From assembly GCF_004123905.1 (NCBI RefSeq), contig NZ_MZXW01000054.1, forward strand, positions 62,001 to 126,000: a DNA stretch of 64,000 nucleotides, written 5' to 3'. Position 1 is the first letter of the stretch. Every line of letters begins with the position of its first letter. This document shows positions 32,976-41,927 of the stretch, one piece after another. Made by a program: the position numbers and the translations under genes. The stretch comes from Bradyrhizobium betae. Its GTDB lineage: Bacteria > Pseudomonadota > Alphaproteobacteria > Rhizobiales > Xanthobacteraceae. Below the pieces are notes generated by a model. The model was not told the origin of the DNA. It worked only from the letters and a program-made list of their open reading frames with translations, and did no database searches.

Positions 32976-33737
32976 ATGGAACAGCGTAGACCAATCGCCA
33001 TCGTGACGGGGGGCAGCCGCGGTCTTGGGCGCAACACGACGATCAGCCTTGCGCGCAGAGGTGTGGATACCATCTTCACATACAAGTCGGCACGCAATGA
33101 GGCCGACATGGTGGCGGCACAAGTCAGCGAGATGGAATCCCGAGCTATACCTTTGCAGCTGGATGTCGGCGACGTGAGCGCGTTTGGCGGCTTTGTCGCG
33201 CAGGTGCGGGAAGCCCTGGCTTGCCTCGGAGCAACGCATTTCGATTATCTGGTCAACAATGCCGGCATTTCACATCACAATTCGTTTGAAATGACGACTG
33301 AGGACGAACTCGACGCTCTCTACAGGGTGAATTTCAAGGGCGTGTTTTTCCTGACGCAGAAATTGCTTCCGCTCATCAGAGACGGCGGCCGGATCGTGAA
33401 TATCTCCAGCGGGCTCGCCCGTATCATCATTCCCGGCAGCGCGCCGTACGGCGCGTTTAAGGGCGCCATTGAGGTCCTTACGCGTTATCAAGCTAAAGAA
33501 CTGGGCCCACGTCGGATCGCGGTGAATGCTGTGGCCCCCGGCGCAATGCAGACCGACTTCAGCGGCGGTATGGTGCGCGACAATCCAACACTCAACAAAC
33601 AGGTCGCCGACATGACTGCGCTCGGGCGGCCTGGTGTCCCGGACGACGTCGGGCCGATGATCGCTTCGCTGCTGTCCGAGGACAACCGCTGGATCAACGC
33701 CCAGCGAATCGAGGTCTCGGGCGGCATGGCGATCTAG
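32976..33737 (+). CDS. Short-chain dehydrogenase/reductase (SDR)
   Basis: A 253-residue classical SDR. The cofactor motif is TGGSRGLGRN at about residues 11-20, NNAG is at 94-97 and the catalytic Ser144, Tyr158 and Lys162 are in NISSGLARI and PYGAFKG. The C-terminal SGGMAI is typical. AAGGAG before the ATG at 32976 decides the start. The residues after the first motif do not show a clear NAD or NADP preference. Divergent from an AraC regulator, it may reduce or oxidise a compound sensed by that regulator; the substrate is unknown. Confidence 0.88.
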   Translation: MEQRRPIAIVTGGSRGLGRNTTISLARRGVDTIFTYKSARNEADMVAAQVSEMESRAIPLQLDVGDVSAFGGFVAQVREALACLGATHFDYLVNNAGISHHNSFEMTTEDELDALYRVNFKGVFFLTQKLLPLIRDGGRIVNISSGLARIIIPGSAPYGAFKGAIEVLTRYQAKELGPRRIAVNAVAPGAMQTDFSGGMVRDNPTLNKQVADMTALGRPGVPDDVGPMIASLLSEDNRWINAQRIEVSGGMAI

Positions 33738-33856
33738 CTGCCCGCAACGGCTGTGCGGCTTCCTTGAAATCAAACCGGGGTCTCGCTATTTGCGTGGCTC
33801 CGTTATCTCCCGATGAGAGATCGTCAAGACGGATGGCGGGCGGCAGGTCGACCCGA

Positions 33857-36778
33857 TCAGACGTGGGAGTCGCACGGCGCCGCCTCCAGAATGCTTGCGG
33901 CGGCGACGAGATCGGTCGAGCCCGTTTTCTCCGAATGCGCGCGATAGATTGGGCCGATGAGGGCGAGGGCTTCGTGGCTGCGCCGAGTTTGTATCAACAA
34001 GCGTGCCAGCGGCACGGCAGCCTTTAATTCCCAACCAGGGGAGGCCTGCATTGCCGCAAGTTCGATGGACTTGCGCAAGGATGACTCGGCGGATTCGAAG
34101 TCCGGTTGCGGGCTTCTCAAGATAATTTCGCCTTGTGTGCGCAGAAGGCTCGGAAGATAGAATTGCTGATTCATTTCCCGGGACGATGCCACGGCGCTGT
34201 CGATCGTCGCGCGCGCCTCGTCATGATTTCCGCACTGGGACAGCCCATCCGCCAGAGCTATCGACGCTGTTGGAGTGAGCATGTGCAGGCGCTCGCGGCG
34301 AAGCCGATCCAGCGCTTGTCGCAATGTCTCAACTCCGGTCGAGAAGTCTCCGGTCATCAAGAGCCATTCTCCTCTCAGGGCCAACGCGGCAGACGTGTGG
34401 GTTTTGATCGATAAACGTTCGGCGTGTACGCGCAGGCGCTCGATATACAGGGCCGACTCGACGGTGTTGCCGCTCCAAAGCAAGACAGGTACGGAGTGGG
34501 TGATCGCCATGGTGTAGTTGCTTGGCAGAGATATCTCCGCCGCATCGTCCATGGTCTTGATGGCCAGCTTGCAGGCGCTGTCGGGGGATCCGCGGAGCCA
34601 AACGCAGCGTGCCAGCGAGATCTGGGCCCTCAGGCGATCGTCGTATCCGAACAGATTGATTTTCGGGCGGCCGGTCGTGGCTTCAAGCCTGGAACCGCGC
34701 TCGTAGTGGGCGATCGTTGCCAGTTGGTCGCCCGCCATATGACTGGAAGCTGCCATCAGCCATTCAGCATTGATGCGATCTTCAGGAGAACCGCTGCGTT
34801 CTGCGATGGCTCCGCTGCGCTTCACGGCGGCCAACGCCGCCCCGAAATCACCAGTTCGGTTGAAGAAGAGGGCGAGGTCGCTCAGAAGGCGAAGCTGTTG
34901 GGGCGCTTGCCCGACAGCCTCGGAGAGAACCAACCCACGCTCCAGGGCATTCCGAACCTCCGGCGTATTGCCCAGGGTGTACATCGTGGACACCGCCAGC
35001 GCTTCCTGCAGGCGCGCTTCGCTCTCGGGAATTTCGCCGAGGTCGTCTTTAAAGCTTAATGCCAGTTGAGACCAGTGCCGGCATTCGTTCAACAACCAGA
35101 GACCGAGAAAGAGCGGGGCGGTGTCGGCCGCAAGCTGAACGCCAACCGGGCGGGACTTCTCGTTGGAAAATGTCCATTCGAGTGCCTTTCGCAAATTTCC
35201 GATATGCGGCGCGTGACGTCCAAGATCAGCATAGGTGCCGTGCTCGAGCGCGGTGGCTTTGAATAGCTTCGAAAAATAGAGCGCGTGGCGCGCGGCAATC
35301 GATTCAGTCTGTTCGGTCTCGGCCAGCTTGGCGGCCGCGTATGCCCGAGTCGTGTCGGGAAGCCGATAGAAGACGGTGTCACCTTCCTGATGAACCCAGA
35401 CGAGAGACCGGTCGATCAAGCTCATGATCGTTCTGGAGACGTTGGCGCTGTCATGGTCGGCATTGTTCGTGATCGAACACGCGGCGTCCATGGTGAACAG
35501 ACCGACGAGCATGGAGAGGGCGGATAGGACGCGCCGTTCCTCTCGATTGAGAAGCCTGAAGCTCCAGTCGAGCATCGATTCGAGCGTTCGATGCCGCGGA
35601 GCCGCGTCGCGGCGACCAACCAGGCCGAGGTCAACGTTATTGACGATCAGGTTGGCGACGCCAGAAATACCGTAGGTGCCAACCCTGCTGGCCGCCATTT
35701 CGATTGCCAGTGCAATTCCGTCGGTTCTTCGGCATATTCCGGAGACGATCGGCGCCTCGATGTCGCTCAGCTCGCCATTGAATCCGCTGAACCTGGCGCG
35801 ATCCAGGAAGAGTTGCACGGCTGGGGTGGCCAGCGCCTGCGCTGCGGTGGGGCACTCCTCGATCGGGCAGGCGAGAGGGCTTAGCAAATGGATCGTCTCG
35901 CCGTCGACACGCAGCGCTTCTCGCGACGTCGTCAGCAGATGGGCAGCTGGAGCTTGTTGAAACAAGCGCGCGGCCAGACCCGACGTTGAATCGAGGAGAT
36001 GCTCGCAACTATCAAAGATGATCAGCATACGTCTGCCAGCGAGGAAGTTCAAAATCTCCTCAACGGGATCGGCGCCTCCGATCCGGCAGCCAATTGCCGA
36101 GATGATAGCCTCAGGTACCCGTTCGGGGTCAGAGACGGCGCCGAGATCGACAAAAGCAATATTGTCGTCACCAAACTCCGCTCGCAAACGGTCCGCAACG
36201 ACTGCCGCGGTTGTAGTTTTCCCGATGCCTCCGGAGCCGACGATGCTTACGAACCGACGTTCAAGGAGAAGTTCGACCAGGCTGTTGACAACATCGTCGC
36301 GGCCGACCAGCAACCGGGGTGGTGGCGGCACGCGGCCCGTGAGCCGGGGCGCCGGGGATGCGGTCGACCCCGACCGCGCCTCTACGGCCTTTCGCTCTAT
36401 TGATGCGACGAAGCTGTAACCCACACCGCTGACATTGATGATGTAACGTGCACCATCGCGACCGTCTCCCAGCGCGCGGCGAAGCGATGCAATGTGTACT
36501 CTGACACCCGCATCGTCGACGGCCACGCCTCGCCATGCGAGATCGACCAACTCGCGCCGGCTGACGACCTCGCCGGCGCGATCGACCAGGACGATCAACA
36601 AGTCGAGCGCGCGCGAGCCGATCCGCACCGGCTTTCCGTCATTGGTCAGCAAGCGGCGCACACGATCCAGGCGAAAGTTTCCGAACGACGTCGTCGTTTT
36701 TGCCGAATGAACGTCGTTTCCGCCCTCGGGCAGCGAGGCCGAGGGGTCTTCAACCTGAAGCTTCGCAAGAATTTCCAT
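33857..36778 (-). CDS. Winged-helix / NTPase / helical-repeat transcriptional regulator
   Basis: A 973-residue regulator. Residues about 31-125 are an OmpR/PhoB-type winged helix (FGNFRLDRVRRLLTNDGKP and ending INVSGVGYSFV) without a receiver domain. Residues about 155-420 form a STAND/NB-ARC-like NTPase with P-loop GSGGIGKTTT at 181-190 and Walker B near MLIIFDSCEHLL. The remaining about 500 residues are helical, TPR-like repeats that probably sense a ligand or partner. The design recalls MalT/AfsR/SARP-type ATP-driven switches. The frame is open to 37180, but AAGGGAG marks the ATG at 36778. It is downstream of the second AraC gene on the same strand, 140 bases away. Its target is unknown. 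Confidence 0.8.
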   Translation of the reverse strand: MEILAKLQVEDPSASLPEGGNDVHSAKTTTSFGNFRLDRVRRLLTNDGKPVRIGSRALDLLIVLVDRAGEVVSRRELVDLAWRGVAVDDAGVRVHIASLRRALGDGRDGARYIINVSGVGYSFVASIERKAVEARSGSTASPAPRLTGRVPPPPRLLVGRDDVVNSLVELLLERRFVSIVGSGGIGKTTTAAVVADRLRAEFGDDNIAFVDLGAVSDPERVPEAIISAIGCRIGGADPVEEILNFLAGRRMLIIFDSCEHLLDSTSGLAARLFQQAPAAHLLTTSREALRVDGETIHLLSPLACPIEECPTAAQALATPAVQLFLDRARFSGFNGELSDIEAPIVSGICRRTDGIALAIEMAASRVGTYGISGVANLIVNNVDLGLVGRRDAAPRHRTLESMLDWSFRLLNREERRVLSALSMLVGLFTMDAACSITNNADHDSANVSRTIMSLIDRSLVWVHQEGDTVFYRLPDTTRAYAAAKLAETEQTESIAARHALYFSKLFKATALEHGTYADLGRHAPHIGNLRKALEWTFSNEKSRPVGVQLAADTAPLFLGLWLLNECRHWSQLALSFKDDLGEIPESEARLQEALAVSTMYTLGNTPEVRNALERGLVLSEAVGQAPQQLRLLSDLALFFNRTGDFGAALAAVKRSGAIAERSGSPEDRINAEWLMAASSHMAGDQLATIAHYERGSRLEATTGRPKINLFGYDDRLRAQISLARCVWLRGSPDSACKLAIKTMDDAAEISLPSNYTMAITHSVPVLLWSGNTVESALYIERLRVHAERLSIKTHTSAALALRGEWLLMTGDFSTGVETLRQALDRLRRERLHMLTPTASIALADGLSQCGNHDEARATIDSAVASSREMNQQFYLPSLLRTQGEIILRSPQPDFESAESSLRKSIELAAMQASPGWELKAAVPLARLLIQTRRSHEALALIGPIYRAHSEKTGSTDLVAAASILEAAPCDSHV

Positions 36779-36918
36779 CCGCCGCTCCCTTCCGCCCGCT
36801 ATTCTCGAACTGGCACATAAGGCGCACAGAACGCGGGTAAAAATCTTCCGAAATATTGACGCAGGTTGCGGAAAGCTGATCCGCCCCGGGGTTATCCATT
36901 GGTCGAAGGCGCAGGGCC

Positions 36919-37869
36919 CTATGCGTTGTCGGCGGTTTCTGGTTGATCGCCTGACCGGCGCCATCGCCTGGGGCTGACACCAACGTTTTCCGTAAAGGAC
37001 GTGGTGAAGTGGCTTTGGCTGGAAAATCCGCACGCAAGCGCGATCTCGGCTAGCGAAAGCGTCGAGGCTGACAGCATTGCTTGTGCCCGCTGCATGCGAC
37101 GACCGAGCTGCCACTGATGAGGTGAGATTCCGGTGGTGCGCTTGAAGGCCCGACCGAAATGGGCGACCGAAATGCCGCATTCCTGGGCAAGTTCGGCCAT
37201 GGAGGCGTCAAGCTGGCTATCCATAAGGTCTTTCGCACGACGTTCCTGCCATGCTGCCAGCCCGTATGCTCGAGTCTTGTTTGCGCCATTCAACGTCGCG
37301 TATTGTCCGAGCACGTTGATGCACGCAGCATCAAGGATCGAATCGAGCAGAAGTCTGGTCGTCGCATGGGGCCGGTCCATGGCCGCCAGAGCCGCCTCGG
37401 AGAGCTGACGCATGACAGGATCATCATGGCCGGTCGTAGGCAGATGGATGAAATCCGCGAATGCCGGCAGGTCGTTCTGTTCGGCGTAGGCCTTCATGGT
37501 CGAAATCGGCATGTAAAAGTGCACGGTGCCGCCGGGATTCCGACAAAGGACTCGCGGATCTTCTCTGAGATCGATGATGTAGGTTGTTCCGCCTTGCACG
37601 GGATCGGATGAGACGAACCGACTGCCTTGCCAGAATTCCTGCCGAATACCTTTGAGTGGAACGATCACCTGGTAGGCCTCGAGAAAGCCAAGCGATCCGC
37701 TTGGCTTTCCTGTGGCTCCTCCTCTCAGCACCGAGACAGCGATAGTCCCACGCTGTAAGGTGCGACGGACATGGGTGGGAGGTTCGGGCAAACGGAAACT
37801 GGCTGCCAGATGCGCACCATAGGCGCCTTTGCTGGCCGATTTCCCACCGGTGACGTGTGGCTCGCTCAT
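36919..37869 (-). CDS. AraC-family transcriptional regulator
   Basis: A 316-residue protein with an N-terminal AraC-binding-domain-like region (about 40-190; VIVPLKGIRQEFWQGSRFV resembles the cupin-like domain of AraC/OruR-type regulators). The C-terminal double helix-turn-helix includes SMAELAQECGISVAHFGRAF and LAEIALACGFSSQSHFTTSF, with RRWRR near the end. It precedes the 973-residue regulator on the same strand. Its ligand and targets cannot be read from sequence. Confidence 0.85.
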   Translation of the reverse strand: MSEPHVTGGKSASKGAYGAHLAASFRLPEPPTHVRRTLQRGTIAVSVLRGGATGKPSGSLGFLEAYQVIVPLKGIRQEFWQGSRFVSSDPVQGGTTYIIDLREDPRVLCRNPGGTVHFYMPISTMKAYAEQNDLPAFADFIHLPTTGHDDPVMRQLSEAALAAMDRPHATTRLLLDSILDAACINVLGQYATLNGANKTRAYGLAAWQERRAKDLMDSQLDASMAELAQECGISVAHFGRAFKRTTGISPHQWQLGRRMQRAQAMLSASTLSLAEIALACGFSSQSHFTTSFTENVGVSPRRWRRSGDQPETADNA

Positions 37870-38162
37870 CTGGAAACCTCGGCAGCGATCATGCGGCCGA
37901 ATGCTCGATCAATCGACCGCAAACGCACGATCTCGTTGACGTCTGGACGTCATGCGCGCCTGACGAAGTCGGCGAGTGGCTCGGCCCCCGGAACAGAAGC
38001 CCTGCAGGCCTTGCCTGGTGCCGGTCCGAGGGGTCGAGCGTTGACGGCGCTATGGGTCTCACCGTAAAGAGCACTCACCGACCACGTTGGGTAGCAAAGC
38101 GGTAGTAACGGCCTCTTTTCGTTCAGCTCGCGCCGCTGCTAACCCTCTGAAATCGTTGAACC

Positions 38163-38252
38163 GGAAGGGTGGCCGAGTGGTTTAAGGCACCGGTCTTGAA
38201 AACCGGCGTGCCCGCAAGGGTACCGTGGGTTCGAATCCCACCCCTTCCGCCA
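38163..38252 (+). tRNA. tRNA-Ser (anticodon UGA)
   Basis: A 90-nt type II tRNA with encoded CCA. The acceptor arms GGAAGGG and CCCTTCC pair, the anticodon loop is CTTGAAA (anticodon TGA), a long variable arm follows, and the T-loop is GGTTCGAATCC. The last 11 bases (CCCTTCCGCCA) recur at 41026-41036. Confidence 0.97.
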
Positions 38253-38254
38253 GT
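38242..38254. repeat. tRNA-Ser 3' end, left copy of a direct repeat (attachment-site-like)
   Basis: CCCTTCCGCCAGT is identical to 41026-41038. The repeat marks the exact left boundary of homology between the two duplicated segments. It coincides with a tRNA 3' end, the usual target of tyrosine-type integrases. Confidence 0.55.
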
Positions 38255-38258
38255 CTAT

Positions 38259-38279
38259 CCGACCGGGTCTCTCGGTCGG
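38259..38279 (+). terminator. Probable terminator of tRNA-Ser
   Basis: CCGACCG (38259-38265) and CGGTCGG (38273-38279) form a 7-bp stem with a 7-nt loop directly after the tRNA. The equivalent bases in copy B near 41042-41064 have diverged. Confidence 0.4.
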
Positions 38280-38299
38280 GCTTCCCGAGCAGGTGATTG

Positions 38300-39031
38300 G
38301 TGAATCAGACGTCCAATCCTGCCGCGCTCGACAAGCTGAAGCTCCGCATCCAGGCGTTGCGCGCCAAGACGATCGCCAATGGTTGCACCGAGGACGAGGC
38401 GCTGTCTGCCGCCGCCAAGGTCGCCGAGCTGCTGGATCGCCACGATCTGTCGCTCTCCGACGTCGAGCTGCGCGCCTCGCCGTGCGAACGGAGGGTCTTT
38501 GAGACCCATCGCAAGAAGCGCATTCCGCTGGACGACTGCATCGGCGCGATCGCTCATTTCTGCGATTGTCGGGTCTGGCGCGAGAAGAACGCGGCCGGCG
38601 AGAGCAGCTATGTGTTCTTCGGCCTCGGCGCGGATGTCGAGGTCGCGCAATACCTGGCTGAATTGATCGACAGCGCCGTGCGCGCCGAGCTTGGCCGCTT
38701 CAAGACCTCGGTCGACTACAGCAGGTTCCGGCACCAGGAGCGGCATCTGGCCAATGCCTCCTTCGCGCTCGGGATGGTGGCGTCCATCGCGGACAGGCTG
38801 GTGGCGATCAAGGCCAGTCGCGATCAGGTCAACGAAAGCACCGGCCGCGGGCTGGTCGTCCTCAAGACCTCGGTGGTCGATGCGGAATTCGGCAAGCTCG
38901 ACCTCAATCTCCGGACCCAGCGCAGCTCCGGCCGGATGGTGTCGATGACGGCCTACGAAGCCGGCGGCGCCGCCGGCGCGTCGCTGGCCATCAATCCCGG
39001 CCTTTGCGGGACCACGCCCAAAGGAATCTGA
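38300..39031 (+). CDS. DUF2786 domain protein, copy A
   Basis: A 243-residue protein with the N-terminal DUF2786 pattern (KLKLRIQALRAKTIANGCTE, then DEALSAAAKVAELLDRHDL) and a C-terminal domain of the kind often paired with it in phage and rhizobial proteins. No function is established for the family. The GTG at 38300 is the start shared with copy B. It is nearly identical to the gene at 41086-41829 over about 230 residues. Its last residues (LCGTTPKGI) differ, because a small deletion near 39004 removed part of the tail. Confidence 0.8.
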   Translation: MNQTSNPAALDKLKLRIQALRAKTIANGCTEDEALSAAAKVAELLDRHDLSLSDVELRASPCERRVFETHRKKRIPLDDCIGAIAHFCDCRVWREKNAAGESSYVFFGLGADVEVAQYLAELIDSAVRAELGRFKTSVDYSRFRHQERHLANASFALGMVASIADRLVAIKASRDQVNESTGRGLVVLKTSVVDAEFGKLDLNLRTQRSSGRMVSMTAYEAGGAAGASLAINPGLCGTTPKGI

Positions 39032-39137
39032 CCCGCTCGGGGGAGGGGCGTGGCTTCGGCCGGAGCTGACAGCATGGCGATATCATTCCGGTTAATCAGC
39101 CCTCTCGTCTACGCTGCTCGTGCAATAAAGTGCAGCG

Positions 39138-39200
39138 TCACCGTAATTCCGGCCGTTCATCGGCACGCGTGGGTGTCGGGCGTTTGGTAGTACGAGACAT
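39138..39200 (-). pseudogene. 20-codon remnant of the small gene seen intact at 41928-42140
   Basis: Reading leftward from the ATG at 39200 gives MSRTTKRPTPTRADERPELR and a stop. The first part matches the N-terminus of the gene in copy B (MSHPARRNRPTPADGRP). The body, including the region equivalent to MREMGVGGVL, has been deleted, joining the N-terminal codons to the 3' flank. Confidence 0.6.
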
Positions 39201-39295
39201 ACCGCCATTGAAACGCGACGTCGGCGCGAGTCAAATTATCGATTACTTGTGGCTAGGAACGAGCACAAGCTACTGCCGGTCGTGATATGGATTAT

Positions 39296-39748
39296 TTAGG
39301 TCGCCGGTCTCTGCCAGTGCAGCTTCGTGCGGTCCTCGTTGATGTTACCTTTGACGAATTCAAGGTGCTCAAAGCGTTCAACCATAGAACTCTTGTTGTT
39401 AGAGCGGACGTCAGTGTTTATCGCGGCGCTAGTCTCCTTCAGCTTTGAGACGAGCGACGAGCAAACATGTTGATTTCGTGCCGCTTGAGAAACACCAAGG
39501 TAAAGGAGCGTGAGCGCCTTATCGTCCCCATTAGCAAGCGCATACCCAACGATCGTTCCGTTGGCATCAGTCGCAACCCATGACTGCCCAGTTCCGACCG
39601 CCCCCTCGATACTGGCCTTTGTGTCGGTGTGGTCCCCCTTTGTATCACTATAGACTCTAGTCGGGACTTCCGGAGCAACCTCCGCGAAAACGTTCAGGAT
39701 GCCGTCCACATCTCCGGAAACGGCAACACGGTAGGAAAATTTATTCAT
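39296..39748 (-). CDS. GNAT-family N-acetyltransferase
   Basis: A 150-residue protein with a GNAT-like order: SYRVAVSGDVDGILNVFAEV at the N-terminus, then SWVATDANGTIVGYALA, LLYLGVSQAARNQHVCSSLV in place of the acetyl-CoA loop (usual R/Q-x-x-G-x-G/A is poorly kept), and a C-terminal FEHLEFVKG. The acceptor substrate is unknown. It lies in the lower-GC stretch between the two duplicated segments, where base composition differs visibly from the flanks, suggesting recent acquisition. Confidence 0.65.
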   Translation of the reverse strand: MNKFSYRVAVSGDVDGILNVFAEVAPEVPTRVYSDTKGDHTDTKASIEGAVGTGQSWVATDANGTIVGYALANGDDKALTLLYLGVSQAARNQHVCSSLVSKLKETSAAINTDVRSNNKSSMVERFEHLEFVKGNINEDRTKLHWQRPAT

Positions 39749-39865
39749 GGTTCACCGTCATCCGCTGGAGAACGTCACTTCGTCGGCAGGACGTGGCGGC
39801 AAGCGCGCCTTTGGTTGTTTCGCGTTGGCTTCGATGACAAATTTTAGATGAGCGCTCCCATGCTC

Positions 39866-40192
39866 TCAATGCCACAGGCGGCGTGTAATATTTACAAGGA
39901 AGGCAACAGGTACACCGATCAGTATCCCAACGACACCGTATAGAATTCCTAGCACGAATCCGCCGACCGGTCCGGAACTAGTCCCGATCCCGTATAGCAC
40001 TCCGAATACACCAAGGCCGATCGCAATCGCGATCATGTTTCGATCATTGCGTGCCTCCACGTTGTAAATCGGCGGTCGTTTGCGATGGGTAGCGTTGGGC
40101 GGTCCGGCCGGCTGACGCGAACCGCATTTCGGGCACGCCGAAGCGCTAGACGAAACCGGAGAGTTGCAGTCGTGGCAGGAGATCAATTTCAT
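39866..40192 (-). CDS. Zinc-ribbon membrane protein
   Basis: A 108-residue protein from the ATG at 40192. The N-terminus is a zinc ribbon (CHDCNSPVSSSASACPKCG). It is followed by two hydrophobic segments (NMIAIAIGLGVFGVLYGIG and GFVLGILYGVVGILIGVPV) and a short basic tail. Its start shares a base with the stop of the upstream membrane protein gene (TGATG), so the two form a coupled pair. The function is unknown. Confidence 0.65.
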   Translation of the reverse strand: MKLISCHDCNSPVSSSASACPKCGSRQPAGPPNATHRKRPPIYNVEARNDRNMIAIAIGLGVFGVLYGIGTSSGPVGGFVLGILYGVVGILIGVPVAFLVNITRRLWH

Positions 40193-40623
40193 CAGGCTTG
40201 CTGCCGATCGTGCGTCTTTGAAATCGCTTCCGTGATTCGGTTGGTCGAATACATAACCACCGAAATAAATGCGCTCGTGAAATAGACGATTGCCGCAAGT
40301 ACCATGTCGATCACGGTACGGCTGTAGATCAAAAGCGCACAGCACACGATTAGGGCCACGAGACTCACGATAACAGTGAAGAAGTCACCTGAGCGCGCCG
40401 CATAGACGAACGGCGCGATGGCAGTAAGAAAACAACCGAACGCGATCGCGAGGGCCGCAATCAATGATCCGCCGGTTTGTAGGGAGGGAGCAACCTGCTT
40501 GGCGAAAGTGTCGAGATCAGGCTTCGGGATGTCGCCGTTGTAGACCAGGCAAATATATCCGCCCACCAGCACGCACAGGCATGCCAGCGAGGCGAACTTC
40601 ACAGCGAAACGGATGTATTCCAT
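40192..40623 (-). CDS. Four-span membrane protein of unknown function
   Basis: A 143-residue protein with four probable membrane helices (FASLACLCVLVGGYICLVY, LIAALAIAFGCFLTAIAPFV, FTVIVSLVALIVCCALLIY, VLAAIVYFTSAFISVVMY) and a short charged tail. It is translationally coupled to the zinc-ribbon membrane protein gene. Both lie in the low-GC cargo region. No family is recognised. Confidence 0.6.
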   Translation of the reverse strand: MEYIRFAVKFASLACLCVLVGGYICLVYNGDIPKPDLDTFAKQVAPSLQTGGSLIAALAIAFGCFLTAIAPFVYAARSGDFFTVIVSLVALIVCCALLIYSRTVIDMVLAAIVYFTSAFISVVMYSTNRITEAISKTHDRQQA

Positions 40624-40744
40624 TACGGAATACTATCGCGGGTTGCGGCAAAGTCAGAAGTCAATTTGGCTGCCGCAAAATTCCTCTGTGGAGAATTACC
40701 GGCGGGCCGCAAATGCGACGGCTTTTTATCGGACGGTAACGGGC

Positions 40745-40963
40745 ATGAGCGATTTTTTGGTGCACGTTCAAGAGATTAAGGGCCAGCGCGTGGTCCTGAC
40801 ATATGTCCGCACGACCGACCGGCGATTGCCAACTATGACCGGAGAGGTAATTAGCCCCGAAGTGTCTCGCAATTTCCAAGTGACCGTTTCACTTCAAGGA
40901 CTGGATCACTTGCTGCAAATGCGACGACGATGCGCGATGGATCGGGCAAAGATCGGCCTCTAA
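40745..40963 (+). CDS. Possible 72-residue protein, unknown
   Basis: An open frame beginning MSDFLVHVQEIKGQRVVLTY, compact and rich in beta-forming residues. It ends just before the right-hand tRNA tail repeat. The frame is open upstream to 40613 and the ribosome binding site before 40745 is weak. It could be a real small gene or chance. Confidence 0.35.
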   Translation: MSDFLVHVQEIKGQRVVLTYVRTTDRRLPTMTGEVISPEVSRNFQVTVSLQGLDHLLQMRRRCAMDRAKIGL

Positions 40964-41025
40964 ATCGCTAAGTGTTGGTTGGGCGTTGGTTGAGTTCCCA
41001 AACCTAGCAGCCCCCTTTGTTGACG

Positions 41026-41038
41026 CCCTTCCGCCAGT
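41026..41038. repeat. tRNA-Ser 3' tail, right copy of the direct repeat
   Basis: CCCTTCCGCCAGT copies 38242-38254 without the rest of a tRNA upstream. It begins copy B of the duplicated segment and would be the far attachment site if the 2.8-kb segment between was integrated. Confidence 0.55.
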
Positions 41039-41085
41039 ATATCCGGCCTGGGTCCGTCGGTCGGGCTTTCCCGGGCAGGTGATCG

Positions 41086-41829
41086 GTGAATCAAACGTCC
41101 AATCCGGCCGGGCTCGACAAGCTCAAGCTCCGCATTCAGGCGTTGCGCGCCAAGACCATCGCCAATGGCCGCACCGAGGACGAGGCGCTGTCTGCCGCCG
41201 CCAAGGTCGCCGAGCTGCTGGATCGCCACGATTTGTCGCTCTCCGACGTCGAGCTGCGCGCCTCGCCGTGCGAACGGAGGGTCTTTGAGACCCATCGCAA
41301 GAAGCGAATTCCCCTGGACGACTGCATCGGCGCGATCGCTCATTTCTGCGATTGTCGGGTCTGGCGCGAGAAGAACGCGGCTGGCGAGAGCAGCTATGTG
41401 TTCTTCGGTCTGGGCGCGGATGTCGAGGTCGCGCATTATCTGGCCGAATTGATCGACGGCGCGGCGCGCGCCGAACTTGGCCGCTTCAAGACCTCGGTCG
41501 ACTACAGCAGGTTCTGGCACCAGGAGCGACATCTGGCCAATGCCTCCTTCGCGCTCGGGATGGTGGCGTCCATCGCGGACAGGCTGGTCGCGATCAAGGC
41601 CAGTCGCGATCAGGTCAACGAAAGCACCGGCCGTGGGCTGGTCGTCCTCAAGACCTCGGTGGTCGATGCGGAATTCGACAAGCTCGACCTCAATCTCCGG
41701 ACCCAGCGCAGCTCCGGCCGGATGGTGTCGATGACGGCCTATGAAGCCGGCGGCGCTGCTGGAGCGTCGCTGGCGATCAATCCCGGCCTTGCCAAGCGGC
41801 GGTCAAGGACCACGCGCAGAGGGAGCTGA
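41086..41829 (+). CDS. DUF2786 domain protein, copy B
   Basis: A 247-residue protein with GTG start, nearly identical to the gene at 38300-39031 apart from scattered substitutions. It has a basic tail (AKRRSRTTRRGS) that looks like the original C-terminus. Function is unknown. Most differences between the two copies appear conservative, which suggests both have been under selection since duplication, though I did not count codon positions. Confidence 0.8.
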   Translation: MNQTSNPAGLDKLKLRIQALRAKTIANGRTEDEALSAAAKVAELLDRHDLSLSDVELRASPCERRVFETHRKKRIPLDDCIGAIAHFCDCRVWREKNAAGESSYVFFGLGADVEVAHYLAELIDGAARAELGRFKTSVDYSRFWHQERHLANASFALGMVASIADRLVAIKASRDQVNESTGRGLVVLKTSVVDAEFDKLDLNLRTQRSSGRMVSMTAYEAGGAAGASLAINPGLAKRRSRTTRRGS

Positions 41830-41927
41830 ACCGCACCGGGGAAGTGGGCTTCGGACGGAGCGGAGAGCAGGGCGACATCATTCCGGTTTATCAGCTGTCG
41901 TCTGTGCTGCCCGTGCCAATAAAGTTA

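Larger units (their letters stand above)
38242..39240. repeat. Segmental duplication, copy A
   Basis: It is homologous, with point changes, to 41026-42180. Homology covers the tRNA tail, the DUF2786 gene and its 3' flank, and ends exactly at GAGTCAAATTATC in both copies. Copy A has lost about 130-150 bp relative to copy B in the flank, near 39150. Confidence 0.85.
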
